A stretch of 64,000 bases of DNA. Origin: Isoetes taiwanensis (Eukaryota > Streptophyta > Lycopodiopsida > Isoetales > Isoetaceae). The notes beneath the pieces are model-generated. The model made no database searches, was not told the DNA's origin, and worked only from the letters and a program-made list of their open reading frames with translations. Positions 44,850-61,739 of the stretch are shown piece after piece. Both the position numbers and the translations under genes were made by a program. Where the stretch lies: positions 250,001-314,000 of the forward strand of contig JAJEKV010000081.1 in assembly GCA_021234155.1 (NCBI GenBank), read 5' to 3'. How positions within the stretch are numbered: position 1 is the first letter of the stretch; each line of letters starts with the position of its first letter.

Positions 44850-47743
44850 AGGGTTATATAGGTAGAAATAAAGGAGATAAGCTAAGAAGAAGCCCATGAA
44901 AGAACCTAAATATAGAGCAAGACAAAAAATTAAAGAGTCGAACTAAACAAGACCTAAGGATTGCGTAGGGAGAAATAAAGAAGATAAGCTTAGCTTTGTT
45001 GAATGCCATCTCACACAGTCTCCCATAGTGTCTAATGACATATCCGTGTCATTTTTCTTGGTTGTCTAATTTCCATGGCCCTAGATTTAGGAAAAGGAAG
45101 ATCCAACGGCCTTTTGCAATGCCACTTCAGATTTAGCTGAGCTGGAAGTGCTACGTGGATAGGCCAGAATTCCAGAAGAAGCTATAGGCTTGGTTGGGAT
45201 GGCATGCTAAAAAGAAAAGAAACAAAAGACAAAAAGAATAGAATAGAATAGAATAGAATAGAATAGAATAGAATGGTGGTTATCATCCACGTAAATCACT
45301 CGGCCTATGGCACCCAATGAAGGAGCGCAAAAGATTTATTACTGTTCAGATTAAAAAACCCACCCGAAAGGTTTTCGAGAGAAAACCGTGGCAGTAATGA
45401 GAATGCTGTCAATGTACGAATATACATCATCATGAAATATATACATGGCAGGTGAGTGTCCGAGAACGTAGTTAATCCGTACTGAAGCCATGCTCAATAT
45501 CACATGTAGCAATTGTCCGAAAGGTGAAGGCGTTGTGGTCAAGCCCTTGATTATGGAAAATCCCAACCGAGGCTCAAACCCCAATGAATAGCATTCGATG
45601 GTGCAAAGATAAAAGAGACCTAAAAATTAAAAATCAAGGGGAAAAAACAAGTTTAGTAGTGGGAATCCCATGGTCATCAACCACAATACCCATCTATTCT
45701 ATGGCCGCAAGAACACCAGGCAATAATTCTGGTTCAAGTTTTGCATGTTCTAGCACGTTATCGAGTGAGAGCAGGAAAATTGGGAAAGAGAAATGTTCGC
45801 ATCAGTCTTGGCCGCCACGATAAATTTCTTGCAATATAAGCGACCTTGGCTCATCTCGAGTAGATTGGCCGCTGCGATAAATTTATCGTAATATAAGCGT
45901 CCTTGCCTCACCCCGAGTAGATTGGAACCTGGCTACAAAAATAGATAGATTGATGGATTAATCGATTGGCAGCCTCCCACAAGAATCTATGACGATCCTC
46001 TAAATCTCTCAAAAGAGACTTGAATACAAAACCCCCTAATTGCTATCCAAAGTACGAGCCATCGAAACACAGGGAGAGCAAAGATGAGGCTATGATACCA
46101 TGCCCCCCGCTCCTGGGATACCTATCTGGAAGTCCTGATGAAGCGCTCCCTGGACTGTGGGGCAGTATTATGGTTCTGCTATGAATGCTTCGGCCTCTAA
46201 ATCCAGAAATCACATCTCTGTTGTGATCGATTGACCCCATCCTTACAAGGCTTGGGAGTAGGGTCGGACAAAAGTGGAACCTTAGCCTTATTGTATCCAA
46301 CTGATCAACCTTGTCACTAAGATCCTCAATTTCAATACCCTTCTTTCTAAAATCCTCGTTTCAATACCCTTCATTCTAAAAGTAGGTGACATATAAATAG
46401 GGCATTTCATCTCTTTTTGCGTAATATGATAGGATGATTTCCCCTTCTCTTTAAGTGTTCTCACTTTTCTTACGTGTTAAGAGAGATGCTTATAAAATGT
46501 TGGCGTTACAAACAAAGTTAAAGAAAAAAAATGAAATAAACTTGTTTCTATCATCCGCGAAAACCAAAGGAAAAATATTGATTACCATAATGCCCATGTC
46601 TCTGTTGGTGATGAATCTCTATCTTGTTGCCCATCAATCATAGAAATTATAGAACATGACAACTGCTACATTGAGAATCAACATCGTGGACTTTGATCTG
46701 ATAGAAATGTCAACTTGGATTGGACCTTTTGCTGCAAGTCAGGCATAAGACACTTGGGAATGTCCCTTGGACCTTTTGGAATATGCTGGCCCATTGAAAT
46801 TTGTCCATATGATACAATTTGTTCACCTGAATTTGTAGTGTCTAAAAATTAACTACAGGCAAGTGGTGCTTGGGTGTTGCAAGACCAACGACACTATTTG
46901 TTTTTTGGTTTTTGCTGCCAAGTTGTAATTCAGATTACGTAGGGATACCTTCATTGTAGGGAAACCTTAATCGCCAAAGGGGCGCCACTGCAAAAAAATT
47001 CCTTATCAAAGCGTGCAGGAAAAATTCATTATCAAAACTCATGGGAAATTCTTGTGTCCAAGCATGTGAATATAGGACAACATTGAAAACGAGGCCTCTT
47101 GGTAAAATGTACTAGAAGCTATAGCAGTGCCTTGAAAAAGAGCTTTACTCGAAGCATCTACAGTGGGTTAACAAAAATGAACCTGTATAATGCTATTGCG
47201 TTAACAATCTTGAAAGTATGTGCCAACATTGGGAGGATAGAGAAATCCTAAGAGACGTACTCGAATTTTATACTTTTCCTGGATATTTTTAAAATTGTTG
47301 CACATACTACAGAAAGTTCTGTAAGGTGCTCTTCTCATGACTACGGCAGCAAGGCTGAGCTTTCCTCCCCCCAACCCCTAAACGCCATCAACCCTTCGTG
47401 GGATAGTGTGCAGAGGAATTGACTCGAGGTAGGACTTACATAAACTTTCAGTTGGACTTGTACGGAATAAATTTTGCAAAGACATCATTATATGCAGTGC
47501 AGCACCTGGCTACTTATAACAAGTTGTGACAAGATTTGACCTCTTAAGAAGGCTAATGATCCTTCATTCACTTATTTTAATTGAGATAGGTAACATCAAA
47601 ACTGATTGATATCTTCTTCCTCAATATGGGTGACTTGAATATTCAATTCCAGTTTCAGTAATCTCCCCTGTACTAAGAACAGACTGATCTCCAAACTTTC
47701 TCAACGCTATCAACTATTGTACAAAGACATGCCCGTACTCACC
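44850..47743. other. Intergenic stretch, no gene recognised
   Basis: A (GAATA)n microsatellite of about nine units lies at 45236-45282. A unit of about 59 bp (GGCCGCYRCGATAAATTT...GAGTAGAT) is doubled at 45807-45924. A tRNA-like pattern ending GAGGCTCAAACCCC lies at about 45503-45570. The remaining sequence up to the Miro stop codon shows no supported exons. Confidence 0.6.
45236..45282. repeat. (GAATA)n microsatellite
   Basis: About nine near-perfect AGAAT/GAATA pentamers in a row. Confidence 0.92.
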
Positions 47744-52703
<4,960 letters not shown>

Positions 52704-54186
52704 ACAATAGATGTTTATTTAGGTCTTGGGCTCCAAATGTTTTATTTCATTTAATATAGGAGAAAGAATGAAAATACTAGGTACGAAAGGGAGTTTTTGT
52801 ACAAGTTATGTGCCGGTTGTTTGGTTTTTGTCCTTCGCATATTTTGTTTCTTGTCTTTTATATTCGAACGTTCTGACCTGCCGTACCATTGTTTAGACCG
52901 CTTCTATTTATTTGTACACCCGCAATCGAAGGGAGCTCGATCAGGCCTAGGCACGGGTCCTGATTATACAATACAAGAAACTTATTGCGGCCGCCGCGAA
53001 CGTTTCTCTTCCTCGACTCCATGTCCTCCACCTACGCAATCATTAGCGCCGGATCTTCAACAAAAATCGCCGGATCAGAGATGTTTTTGGAAAATCTGGC
53101 TGATATTCCAAGGAACGGGACAGGGGAACAGGGGAATGGTATCCGCCTATTTGAGTCATGTATTCTATGCAAGAATTCTAGACCATGGTTTTATGCGAGG
53201 CATTACTGTTCCTAGGGGTCGGTCTCAAAGCATTTGTTTTAACGATATGTAAATGACCTATTAAAATCAAAGCATTTGTTTTAACGATATGTAAATGACC
53301 TATTAAAATCCTCTCTGTTGATAATGCTGCAGTTTGTTTGTGTATGGCACCTATTAAAAATCTCTTAGTTTCTGCTAGGAATAACACTGCAATTGAGTGA
53401 AAGAAACAAACGTAATTGTATCCTCAAAGATTCTCAATGATTCTAGCAAAGACTTCCGATCTTTTGCATTTGTTTCCATCTGGAAGATTAAGAATTAAGC
53501 GCAATGCAAATGAATTTGTTCTATCAGATATCGAAACATTTGAAGGATCAATATGCCGTTACAAATTTCCATTAAATAAGGATGCCATTTGGAATTGTGC
53601 ATCTCCAGTTTCTAGCCAGTTTACAATCCCTTGTTTCCATCCTCTTCCTCTGTTTCCACATTCGCTCTGCCATGGCAAAGTCCGTGCAAGCAAATCTTGT
53701 CTTAGCAAAGCTTGGCAAGCAAATCTTTGCTTGCAAATCTAACAAAGCCCTGTGCAAGTCTAACTAGGGCAAAGCCCCCTTTTGCATTGGCAAACCGTGA
53801 AGATCGTTGAAGGAAGGGCAGGCTATTTTGCACCAGGTCATTCGAGCAGGCCGAAGCAGGGAAATCGTTTGTAAATTTCTTCTAGCCAATTAACAATCAT
53901 CTCTTTCCATCCTCTACTTTTTGCAGTAAACATCCTCTATTTTCGACATAGCCAAGCTTGAATCCGACCATGTTCAGACCAAGACAGGGCCAGAGCTTGA
54001 ATCCGTAGATTTTCTTAACTGTAAAAATGGGCATAGCTTCTTTACCCTGTTTGGAGCAAGACATGGCCATAACTTGAATCCATAGCTTCTTCAGCCGCAG
54101 CCATAGCTTGTATACAAAAGCATCTTATAGTCTGCTACTTAGCTCTATTTCATGAAAAAGGGGATTAAACTGTGGCTCTTACCTGC
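52704..54186. other. Miro upstream region and intergenic DNA
   Basis: The first bases carry the Miro leader and promoter. A 42-bp unit (TCAAAGCATTTGTTTTAACG...) is doubled at 53225-53308. ATACAAGAAACTTATTGCGG at about 52971-52990 echoes a motif at 8537. The ORFs at 52797-53252 and 53416-53742 carry no recognisable motif. The stretch ends at the CACTA target site. Confidence 0.6.
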
Positions 54187-54189
54187 AAA

Positions 54190-54610
54190 CACTACAAAAA
54201 AATTGCCCTGTTACGACGTCTATTACGACGTCCAGACGTCGTTTGAACGTCGATGAACGACGCCAAAAAGTCGATGAACGGCGCTATAACTTATAACGAC
54301 GTTTTACGCCGCCGACGCGACGCTATACGCTGCCGTCATACGCAATGGCGTCTCTTAAAAGCGACGGCGTGGCGTCGTTCAACGGCGGACGCATTGCGTG
54401 TTTTACGCCGGCCCGCCGGCGGCGTGGCGTCGCGGGCGAGTTCTTGGCGTGGCCGGCGTGTTTGGCGTCGTTTGACGGCGCTTAACGACGCCACGCCACG
54501 CATACGCAGCCACGGCCGGGCGGCCGGCGGATTGGCGGCAAGCCGATTCGACGTGGCGACCCACGTAAAAGCAACGTCGTTCAACGATGTTGCTTACGTG
54601 TATTGAAAAA
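54190..54610. repeat. CACTA left end and subterminal repeats
   Basis: The CACTACAA end is followed by about 400 GC-rich bases in which ACGACGTC, GACGTCGTTTGAACGTCG, CGTCGTTCAACG and related motifs recur in both orientations. The zone ends ACGTCGTTCAACGATGTTGC, just before a poly-A run. Confidence 0.88.
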
Positions 54611-55250
54611 AAAAAAAAAATTTAATAAATTGAAAAAAATAATAATAATACATTTATTATAAATGAAGTTAATACATTTAATTTAAAGCCTATAAAATGA
54701 ATTTAACCAATAAAGAAATATAAGATTTTAACGTCATTAAATGATGTCGCTTAAATATATTAAAAAAATACAAAAATAAATGAAGCCCCAATTTTTTTAG
54801 CTAAATACATTAATCAATAAATTAAGCTAAATACATTAATCAATACATTAAGCATATTGAAAATTAAATGCTTACGGTACGGTAAGGTGGCAAAGTTGTT
54901 TTTGCACAAACAACGATTTGCTAGGAGTGTACATGCAAAACAATAAATTCAATGATTAGTAAAATATTAGTATAAATAAACAACTTAAAGGAAAAAAAAA
55001 TATGGAAAATCAATGGGGGAGGGGTGGTTTCAATGACGTCCCCTTCTTGGATAACAATTTAACCTAAATAAAGCATTAGTATTTTATTAGCGTATTGAAA
55101 AAATTAAATCCTTACCTTGAAGAGGTGCCAACTTGTTTTGCAAGAACAACACATTTTGCTAGGAGTGTACATGCAAAACAAAAAATTCAATGATTAGAAA
55201 GAAATAGTATAAAACAACTAATAAGGAAAAATTTTGGAAAGAAGAAGGGT
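54611..55250. other. CACTA interior, AT-rich part with duplicated module
   Basis: No coding signal. A module of about 110 bp (GCTAGGAGTGTACATGCAAA..AAATTCAATGATTAG) is present at about 54880-55000 and again at about 55125-55240 with moderate divergence. AATACATTAATCAATA is repeated near 54803-54850. Confidence 0.6.
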
Positions 55251-55284
55251 CTAGATCTTTTAACGACGTCTTCTTAGATGGGAA

Positions 55285-55540
55285 AAAAAATTAGAAGAAG
55301 AATGGAAGAATTCAAGAAGAAAAGGCTAAGAAGAAGAGGAGGAACCGAAAATGGGGAGGAAGAATACTAAGAAGATGAAGCGCAAAGAGGAGGATTAAGA
55401 GTAAGAATTTGAATAAGAGGAGGAAGAAGTAGTATAAGAGGAGGAAGAATCAAGAAGAAGATGACAAAGGGAATGGAAGAATATGTATGGAAGAAGGATG
55501 CAAGAATGGAAGAAAAAGAATGAAGGTTGAAGGAAGAACA
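55285..55540 (+). repeat. Purine-rich strand-asymmetric tract
   Basis: For about 250 bases the plus strand is dominated by GAAGAAG, GGAGGAAGAAG and AAGAGG runs with very few pyrimidines. The minus-strand ORFs through it (55367-55619) are only Leu/Ser/Phe-rich artefacts of this bias. Triplex or R-loop formation is possible. Confidence 0.8.
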
Positions 55541-56269
55541 AACAACAAATACAAAAAGCCCTAAATCTACCAAAAAACAAGTTTAGATTCAAAAAACGAG
55601 TTGGTTGATCCGTGCACATACCTTATGAAGCTTGTCTTACACTTAGAATAGACCCCAAAGTAGATCCGCGCCGAAAATCGCCTCAAAAAACGCTCCTCCA
55701 TAAGCTTTGCTTGCTCGAAAATAAGCGGCGGGATTGCCGCCTGTTTTCGATTTAAATCACAGGTCGTCGTTTAACGACGTCGTGACGTCGTTAAACGACG
55801 ACAAAAAACGTCGTTGAACAACGTTTGTAACGACGTTTTTTTTTTACGACGACCTTTTTTTTTTTTTTTTTATATAGAATGCATGTACACTTGACAACCA
55901 GGTTTATTTAACTAGATAGGGGTTTATTTGACTTGCTACACCCGTTAAAGTTATGAAATATACCACCATGAAAATGTTCAATGTTTTGTGGTACATCCGT
56001 TGAGCTATGAGGTATATAATACGATGATGATAACTAGTAATACCTTACCTGCTACGATAACTAATACCTTACCAACATGCAAAGATGTAGTTTATCTTAA
56101 AATTTTATTTTGTTAGATTTAAAAAGGTTAGGTTTCCACCAATAGTATATGTAGCTACGTGTTCGCTTGTTACGACGACATATATATATATTTTTTTAAT
56201 TTTGTCCCCTGCTATGAGAACTAATACCCTACCAACATGCGAAGACGTCGTTTATCTCAACAAGCTAGC

Positions 56270-59200
56270 TGACTTAGGAAGCTAGCTGACAAAAAATCAG
56301 AATTTAAGTTCGTACTATGCATTAATTACGAATTTACGAATGTCTTGCTACTGCAAAAGCCGGCCTTGACTTCTAACTGCCACAACGGGAGGAGCACAGG
56401 TCCAAACTCCATTCCGTCAGTTCCCCTTGCTTCGCGTTCTCATCTGCATGTGATTGGCCACGTTCCAAGTGCAAAAGACCAAAACTCGGCACCCAAAACG
56501 CAAACCCTGCTAGAACCTGGCAACTCATAGGGTTTACGTTTCGGAGGCTCTATGCTTGTCAGATTTGACTAGGACCTTGCGCCGTGTCTTGGCGTAGAGG
56601 GGGGTGTTGGCGCCTTGAGCACGGACCCTAAAACCACCCGGAAGCGGCTTGCCCAAAAAAGTCCTCTCCGGCCCCGGGCGACGGACGGGCAACTTCCCTC
56701 TCGGAACCGTGATCTGTGCCTCGCCAATGGACTCGGAAACGTCGACATTGCCCGAGGGACCAAGTTTTGTGGCGAAGCCCACCCCTTCGAAGAAGCGCCA
56801 AACTATCTCATGTGCAACACACTCGTAGTCAATTGGCCTAGGAGGTGGTTCTTTGAATCGCTTTACAATGTAGGGCATAAGTGTTTCTTTCTTTTTGCAA
56901 AACCGACCGTGTAACTTGGTCCCTAGGGTAATTTTGGCATTCCGGACGATGTGGCAAGTCGGATCGGCATTTCGAACCTCCGCAATGTCCGAACGACAAA
57001 ACACTTTGGTTTTTCTAATTGCCGCCGGGGCGCCAGCGGTTTGATATGTTCTCCCTGCACGGATGTTGGATTTTTGGACCTTCTCGGACCAGGGTTCCCG
57101 AAACAAAGGATTCAACGGTGGGATACTGGGAACCAAGATCCAGGAGTGTGGTCTTTAGCGCACACCCCGTGAGCTGATTTGCGAAAGGCCGCCGGGAAGC
57201 TTTTGGGGCTCAGCCACGGGGTTCGGACTCTCCCCTCTAAATGAGGAGACCTTGCAAGGTCCTGGCCTTGTTTGACTTGGGCAAGTGTGCCGCCTCTACT
57301 GCCCAACAACAGTCTGCCCGGTTGTTCTAGTGCAAACTATTTGATCTAAACCTTATCCAAAATTTTTGAGAGTTGGCCCTGTATGTTGGCGATGACTTAG
57401 GAAGCTAGCTTACAAAAATCAGAATTTAAGTCCGTACTATGCATTAATTACGAATTTCTGAATGTCTTGCACGCAAAAGCGCCCCTTGACTTCTAACCGC
57501 CACTGGCGGAGGAGTATGCAGGTCCAAACTCCATTCCGTCGGTTCCCTTGCTTCGCGTTCTCAACTGCATGTGATCGGGCCATGTCCCAAGTGCAAAAGA
57601 CCAAAACTTCGGTACCCAAAGCGCAAACCCCGCTAGAACACGGCAACTCATAGGGTTTACGTTTGGAGGCTCTATCCTTGTCGATTTGACTAGGACCTTG
57701 TCGCCGTGTCTTGATGTAGAGGGGGTGTTGGCCTTGAGCACGGACCCTAAAACCACCGGAAGCGGCTTGTCCCAAAATTCCTCTCCGAAGGCTCGGGCGA
57801 CGGACGAGCAACTTTCCTCTCCCGGGAACAGTGATGCATCTCGCCAATGGACTCGGAAGCGTCGACATTGCCCTAGGGACCAAGTTTTGTGGCGAGAAGC
57901 CCACCCCTTCTCGAAGAAGCCAAAACTATCTCATGTGCAACACACTCGTAGTCAATTGGCCTAGGAGGTGGTCTGCTGAACCGCAATGTAGGGCGTAAGT
58001 GTTTCTTTCTTTTGCAAAACCGACCGTGTAACTTGGTCCCTAGGGTAATTTTGGCATTCCGGACGATGTGGCAAAAGTCGGATCGCCATTTGAACCTCCT
58101 GTAATGTCCGAACGACAAAACACTTTGGTTTCTACTGCCGCCGCGGGGACGCCAGCGGTTTGATATGTTCTCAGGGACGGATGTTGGATTTTTGGACCTT
58201 CTCGAACCAGGTTCCTTGAACAAAGGATTCAGCGATTGGGATACGGAACCGAGATCCGGGAGTGTGGTCTTTAGCGTACACACCCCGGTGAGCGATTTGC
58301 GGGAAAGGCCTCGGGGAAGCTTTTGGGGCTCGCCTCACGGGGTTGGACTCTCCCTCTAATGAGGAGGCCTTGCAAGCTCTCGGCCTTGTTTGACTTGGGC
58401 AAGTGTGCCGGCTCTGCCGCCCAACAACAAAGCTGCCCGCACCGTTCTAATGCAAACTATTTGATCTAAACCTTATCCAAAATTTTTGAAAGTTGGCCTG
58501 TATGTTGGCGATGACTTTGGAAGCTTCGGTGACAAAAATCAGAATTTAAGTCCGTACTATGCATTAATTACGAATTTATTTAATGTCTTGCTACTGCAAA
58601 AAGTGGCCCTTGACTTATTTGCCATAGCGGGAGGAGTACGGGTCCAAACTCCATTTCGCCAGTTCCCCTTGCTTGGCGTTCTCAAGCTGCATGTGATCGG
58701 CCACGTCCCAAGTGCAAAAGACCAAAACTTCGGCACCCAAAACGCAAAACCACGCTAGAACCCGGCAACTCATAGGGTTTACTTTTCGAGGCTCTATCCT
58801 TGTCGATTTGACTAGGACCTTGCCGCGTGTCTTGGCGTGAGAGGGGGGGTGTTGGCGCTTTGAGCATGGACCCTAAAACCACCGGAAGCATCTTGCCCCA
58901 AAAGTCCTCTCCCGAAGGCCCTGGCGGCCGGACGGGCAACTTTCCTCTCCGGAATCGTGATGCCTGTCTCGCCAATGGACTCGAGCGCGTCGACATTGCC
59001 CTAGGGACCAAGTTTTGTGGCGAAGCCCACCCCTTCTCGAAGAAGCGCCAAACTATCTCATGTGCAACACTTTCGTAGTCAATTGGCCTAGGAGGTGGGT
59101 GGCTGAATCTCGCAATGTAGGGCGTAAGTGTTTCTTTCTTTTGCAAAACTGACCAGGTGTAACTTGGTCCCTAGGGTAATTTTGGCATTAGGACGATGTG

Positions 59201-60300
59201 GCGAAGTCGGATCGGCATTTCGAACCTCCGCAATGTCCGAACGACAAAACACTTTGGTTTCTACTTGTCGCCCAGGGGCGCCAGCGGTTTGATATGTTCT
59301 CCGGACGGATGTTGGATTTTTGGATCTTCTCGGACCAGGTTCCTTGAATAAAGGATTCAACGGCCGGATACAGGAACCGAGATCGGGGAGTGTGGTCTTT
59401 AGCGACGCCCGTGGGTGAGGCCGCCGAGAAAGGCCTCGGGGAAGCTTTTGGGGCTCGCCTCCGGGGGGTTGGACTTTCCCCTCTAATGAGGAGGCCTTGC
59501 AAGGTCCTGGCCTTGTTTGACTTGGGCAAGTGTGCCATTTCACGCCCAACAACAGTCGCCTGCACCGTTCTAATGCAAACTATTTGATCTAAACCTTATC
59601 CAAAATTTTTGAAAGTTGGCCTGTATGTTGGCGATGACTTAGGAAACTAGCTCACAAAAAATCAGAATTTAAGTCCGTACTATGCATTAATTACGAATTT
59701 ACGAATGTCTTGCTATCGCAAAAGCGGGCCTTAGCCACAACGGGAGGAGTATGGTCCAAACTCCATTCCGTCGGTTCCCCTTGCTTTCAGCGTTCTCAAT
59801 TGCATGTGATGCGCCACGTCCCAAGTGCAAAAGACCAAAACTTCGGCACCAAAACGCCAAACCACGCTAGAACACGGCAACTCATAGGGTTTACGTTTGG
59901 AGGCTCTATCCTTGTCGGTCGACTAGGACCTGCGGTTTGTGTCTTTAGGGGGGGGGGTGTTGGCCTTGAGCACGGACCCTAAAACCACCAGAAGGCTTGC
60001 CCCAAAAGTCCTCGAAGGCCCGGCAGCGGACGGGCAACTTTCCCTCTCCGGAACCGTGATTCGGCTATGCCAATGGACTCAGAACGTCCACATTGCCCTA
60101 GGGACCAAGTTTTGTAGCCAGAAGGCCACCCCTTCTCGAAGAAGCGCCAAACTATCTTATGTCCAACACACTCGTAGTCAATTGGCCTAGGAGGTGGTCG
60201 TTGAATCTTGCAATGTAGGGCGTAAATGTGTCGCTTTTTGCAAAACCGACCGCGGTAACTTAGTCCATAGGGTAATTTTGGCATTCCAAACGATAAGCGA
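56270..60300. repeat. Tandem array of about 3.6 copies of a 1.12-kb unit inside the CACTA element
   Basis: The landmark CAGAATTTAAGT(C/T)CGTACTATG occurs at 56298, 57420, 58540 and 59663, spacings of 1122, 1120 and 1123 bp. Each unit carries TAGGGTTTACGTTT, GGACCCTAAAACCACC, CCTAGGAGGTGG and TTTTGGCATT in the same order. The fourth copy stops near 60295, after about 630 bp. Copies differ by point changes and small indels that alter frame, so the array has aged since expansion. Confidence 0.93.
56534..57136 (-). CDS. 200-codon ORF in array unit 1, function unknown
   Basis: Array unit 1 keeps an open minus-strand frame of 200 codons. Recognisable pieces recur in units 2-4, such as PPRPIDYECVAHEIV, NAKITLGTKLHGRFCK and GGFRVRAQG, but there they are split among frames by indels. 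The product would be basic and rich in Arg/Lys/Pro/Gly, with no signal peptide or membrane segment. It may be a remnant of a captured host gene or of an element protein, or may have no coding role. I recognise no family. The other strand is less open here. Confidence 0.3.
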   Translation of the reverse strand: MVPSIPPLNPLFREPWSEKVQKSNIRAGRTYQTAGAPAAIRKTKVFCRSDIAEVRNADPTCHIVRNAKITLGTKLHGRFCKKKETLMPYIVKRFKEPPPRPIDYECVAHEIVWRFFEGVGFATKLGPSGNVDVSESIGEAQITVPRGKLPVRRPGPERTFLGKPLPGGFRVRAQGANTPLYAKTRRKVLVKSDKHRASET

Positions 60301-60349
60301 CGTCGAGTATTAATTTTTTTTTTTTCGCACGTTTTTTTCCCAAAAAAAA

Positions 60350-60890
60350 AAAAATAGTGACGTCGTTAAACGACGTTGCTTACGTGGCGCCTGGCCGACA
60401 ATGGCGTGGCGCGGACGATGCATGACCACGGTGGTAAAAACCGCCGCCACGCCGGATATTCTAGGCGTCGTTTAACGACGTCATGTCGACGTGGCAGGAC
60501 ACTTTGGCGTGCCAGCCTGGCATGTCGGCAAAGCCCACGGCCGATCGGTCACGCCGATTTTTTAGTCGCCGCTCAACGACGCCATGTCGACGGGCGTAAC
60601 ACGGTGATTGGTGCCGCGTGGCATGTCAGCAAGCCACGCAGCCGGATGTGCCACGCCGATCCATCGACGACGTTAAACGACGTTTTGTGCGCGGCACGAC
60701 ACGACGCTTGCCATCTTGGCAAAGCAGCACCATGCCACGCAGCCAATCCGACCACGCCGCCACCGAAACGTCGTTGAACGACGTCGAAACGACGTTGTCG
60801 TCGTTGAACGACGATGTCGTCGATGTTCGACGACGACCCGTCGTTCTTCGACGTCGCGACGTCGTTGGACGTCGACTATCCCTTGTAGTG
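60350..60890. repeat. CACTA right end and subterminal repeats
   Basis: The zone begins with GACGTCGTTAAACGACGTTGC, a direct counterpart of the motif that closes the left subterminal zone. GTCGTTNAACGAC palindromes are densest from 60760 to 60880. It ends CTATCCCTTGTAGTG at 60890. Confidence 0.88.
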
Positions 60891-60893
60891 AAA

Positions 60894-61690
60894 CGAAAAA
60901 ACTGCCAGCAAGGCCTCAATATTTCTACTGAAATTTTAAAAGAGAATGTGGAGCAAGAGAAGACCAGGCTGATGAACAAACAGAGGAGGAAATCGAAATT
61001 GCAGTAAGTAGCGCACGATTTTTCTGAAGCCGCTTAAGAAGAACCGCTGAAGACCTCTTCGATATTTCCCTGATTAGCTAAGCCCACAGTTAGCATAACC
61101 CAGTTTCGCTGCTGCAAAAAACCTGTTACCCTGTTGTTTTTCAATGCTGACCATCGGATGCCATGTTCGACCTGTCTTAACGGCTTCTCCACCAAATCCG
61201 GCGATCCAAGAAGAAACGAGCGAGACCGCGCCAAATCCAAATTACCGTGTGTAGAAAGGCGAGATTCGTCCACCAAATCGGGCGATGCAAGAACAAAGGC
61301 ACAAGCCTTTGACCCTCGATTCGGGACAAAGCCATAGTTCGCTTTCTCGCCATAGTGGCCATGTCATCGATCCGTGCTCGACCGTACCATACTCATACGC
61401 TTTGAACTCATAATAGACCGATGATTGCTTGCAGCAGCAGCAGTAATAGGTTTTGCGCCATCCTGTATACCATGCAGTTGATCCAGAGGAGCTATTTGCC
61501 ATGAATTTGTAGTCGTGAACAAATAGAACAGCCAGCGAGCATCGGGCGCTCATTTTTGTTCTTCATTCATCGGCCGCAAACCGCCACACGGCCGGTTCAA
61601 CAAAGTCCCGCTAAACCTACACCTAATCGCCCTTCAGGGAAGATGCCAAAGCTTCAAGCCCCAGCCTCTAAGAAGCTTGTTTTGCATGCC
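60894..61690. other. Flank right of the CACTA element, no gene recognised
   Basis: An open stretch at about 60900-61000 ends GAAATTGCAG|TAAGTAG, which resembles an exon end but has no supporting partner. ACCAAATC(C/G)GGCGAT is repeated near 61190 and 61272. Nothing else stands out. Confidence 0.5.
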
Positions 61691-61739
61691 TCCTATCTAT
61701 TTCGCTGCATTTTTTCTATCCACCGCCATAGCCAGTAAC

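Larger units (their letters stand above)
54190..60890. mobile_element. CACTA (En/Spm-type) transposon, non-autonomous, 6701 bp
   Basis: The left end is CACTACAAAAAAATTG and the right end, in reverse complement, is CACTACAAGGGATAG, so the terminal inverted repeat CACTACAA is exact. AAA occurs immediately outside both ends (54187-54189 and 60891-60893), the 3-bp target duplication of this superfamily. Subterminal zones (54210-54610 and 60350-60880, plus an inner block at 55760-55850) are packed with GACGTC, CGTCGTT and AACGACG, often fused as CGTCGTTTAACGACG, as expected for transposase-binding subterminal repeats. No transposase is recognisable. The core is AT-rich DNA, a purine-rich tract and a tandem array of 1.12-kb units. 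Confidence 0.92.

Noticed and set aside
55367-55619. Minus-strand hydrophobic ORFs as membrane proteins
   Set aside because: They are the complement of a polypurine tract, which reads as Leu/Ser/Phe by composition alone.
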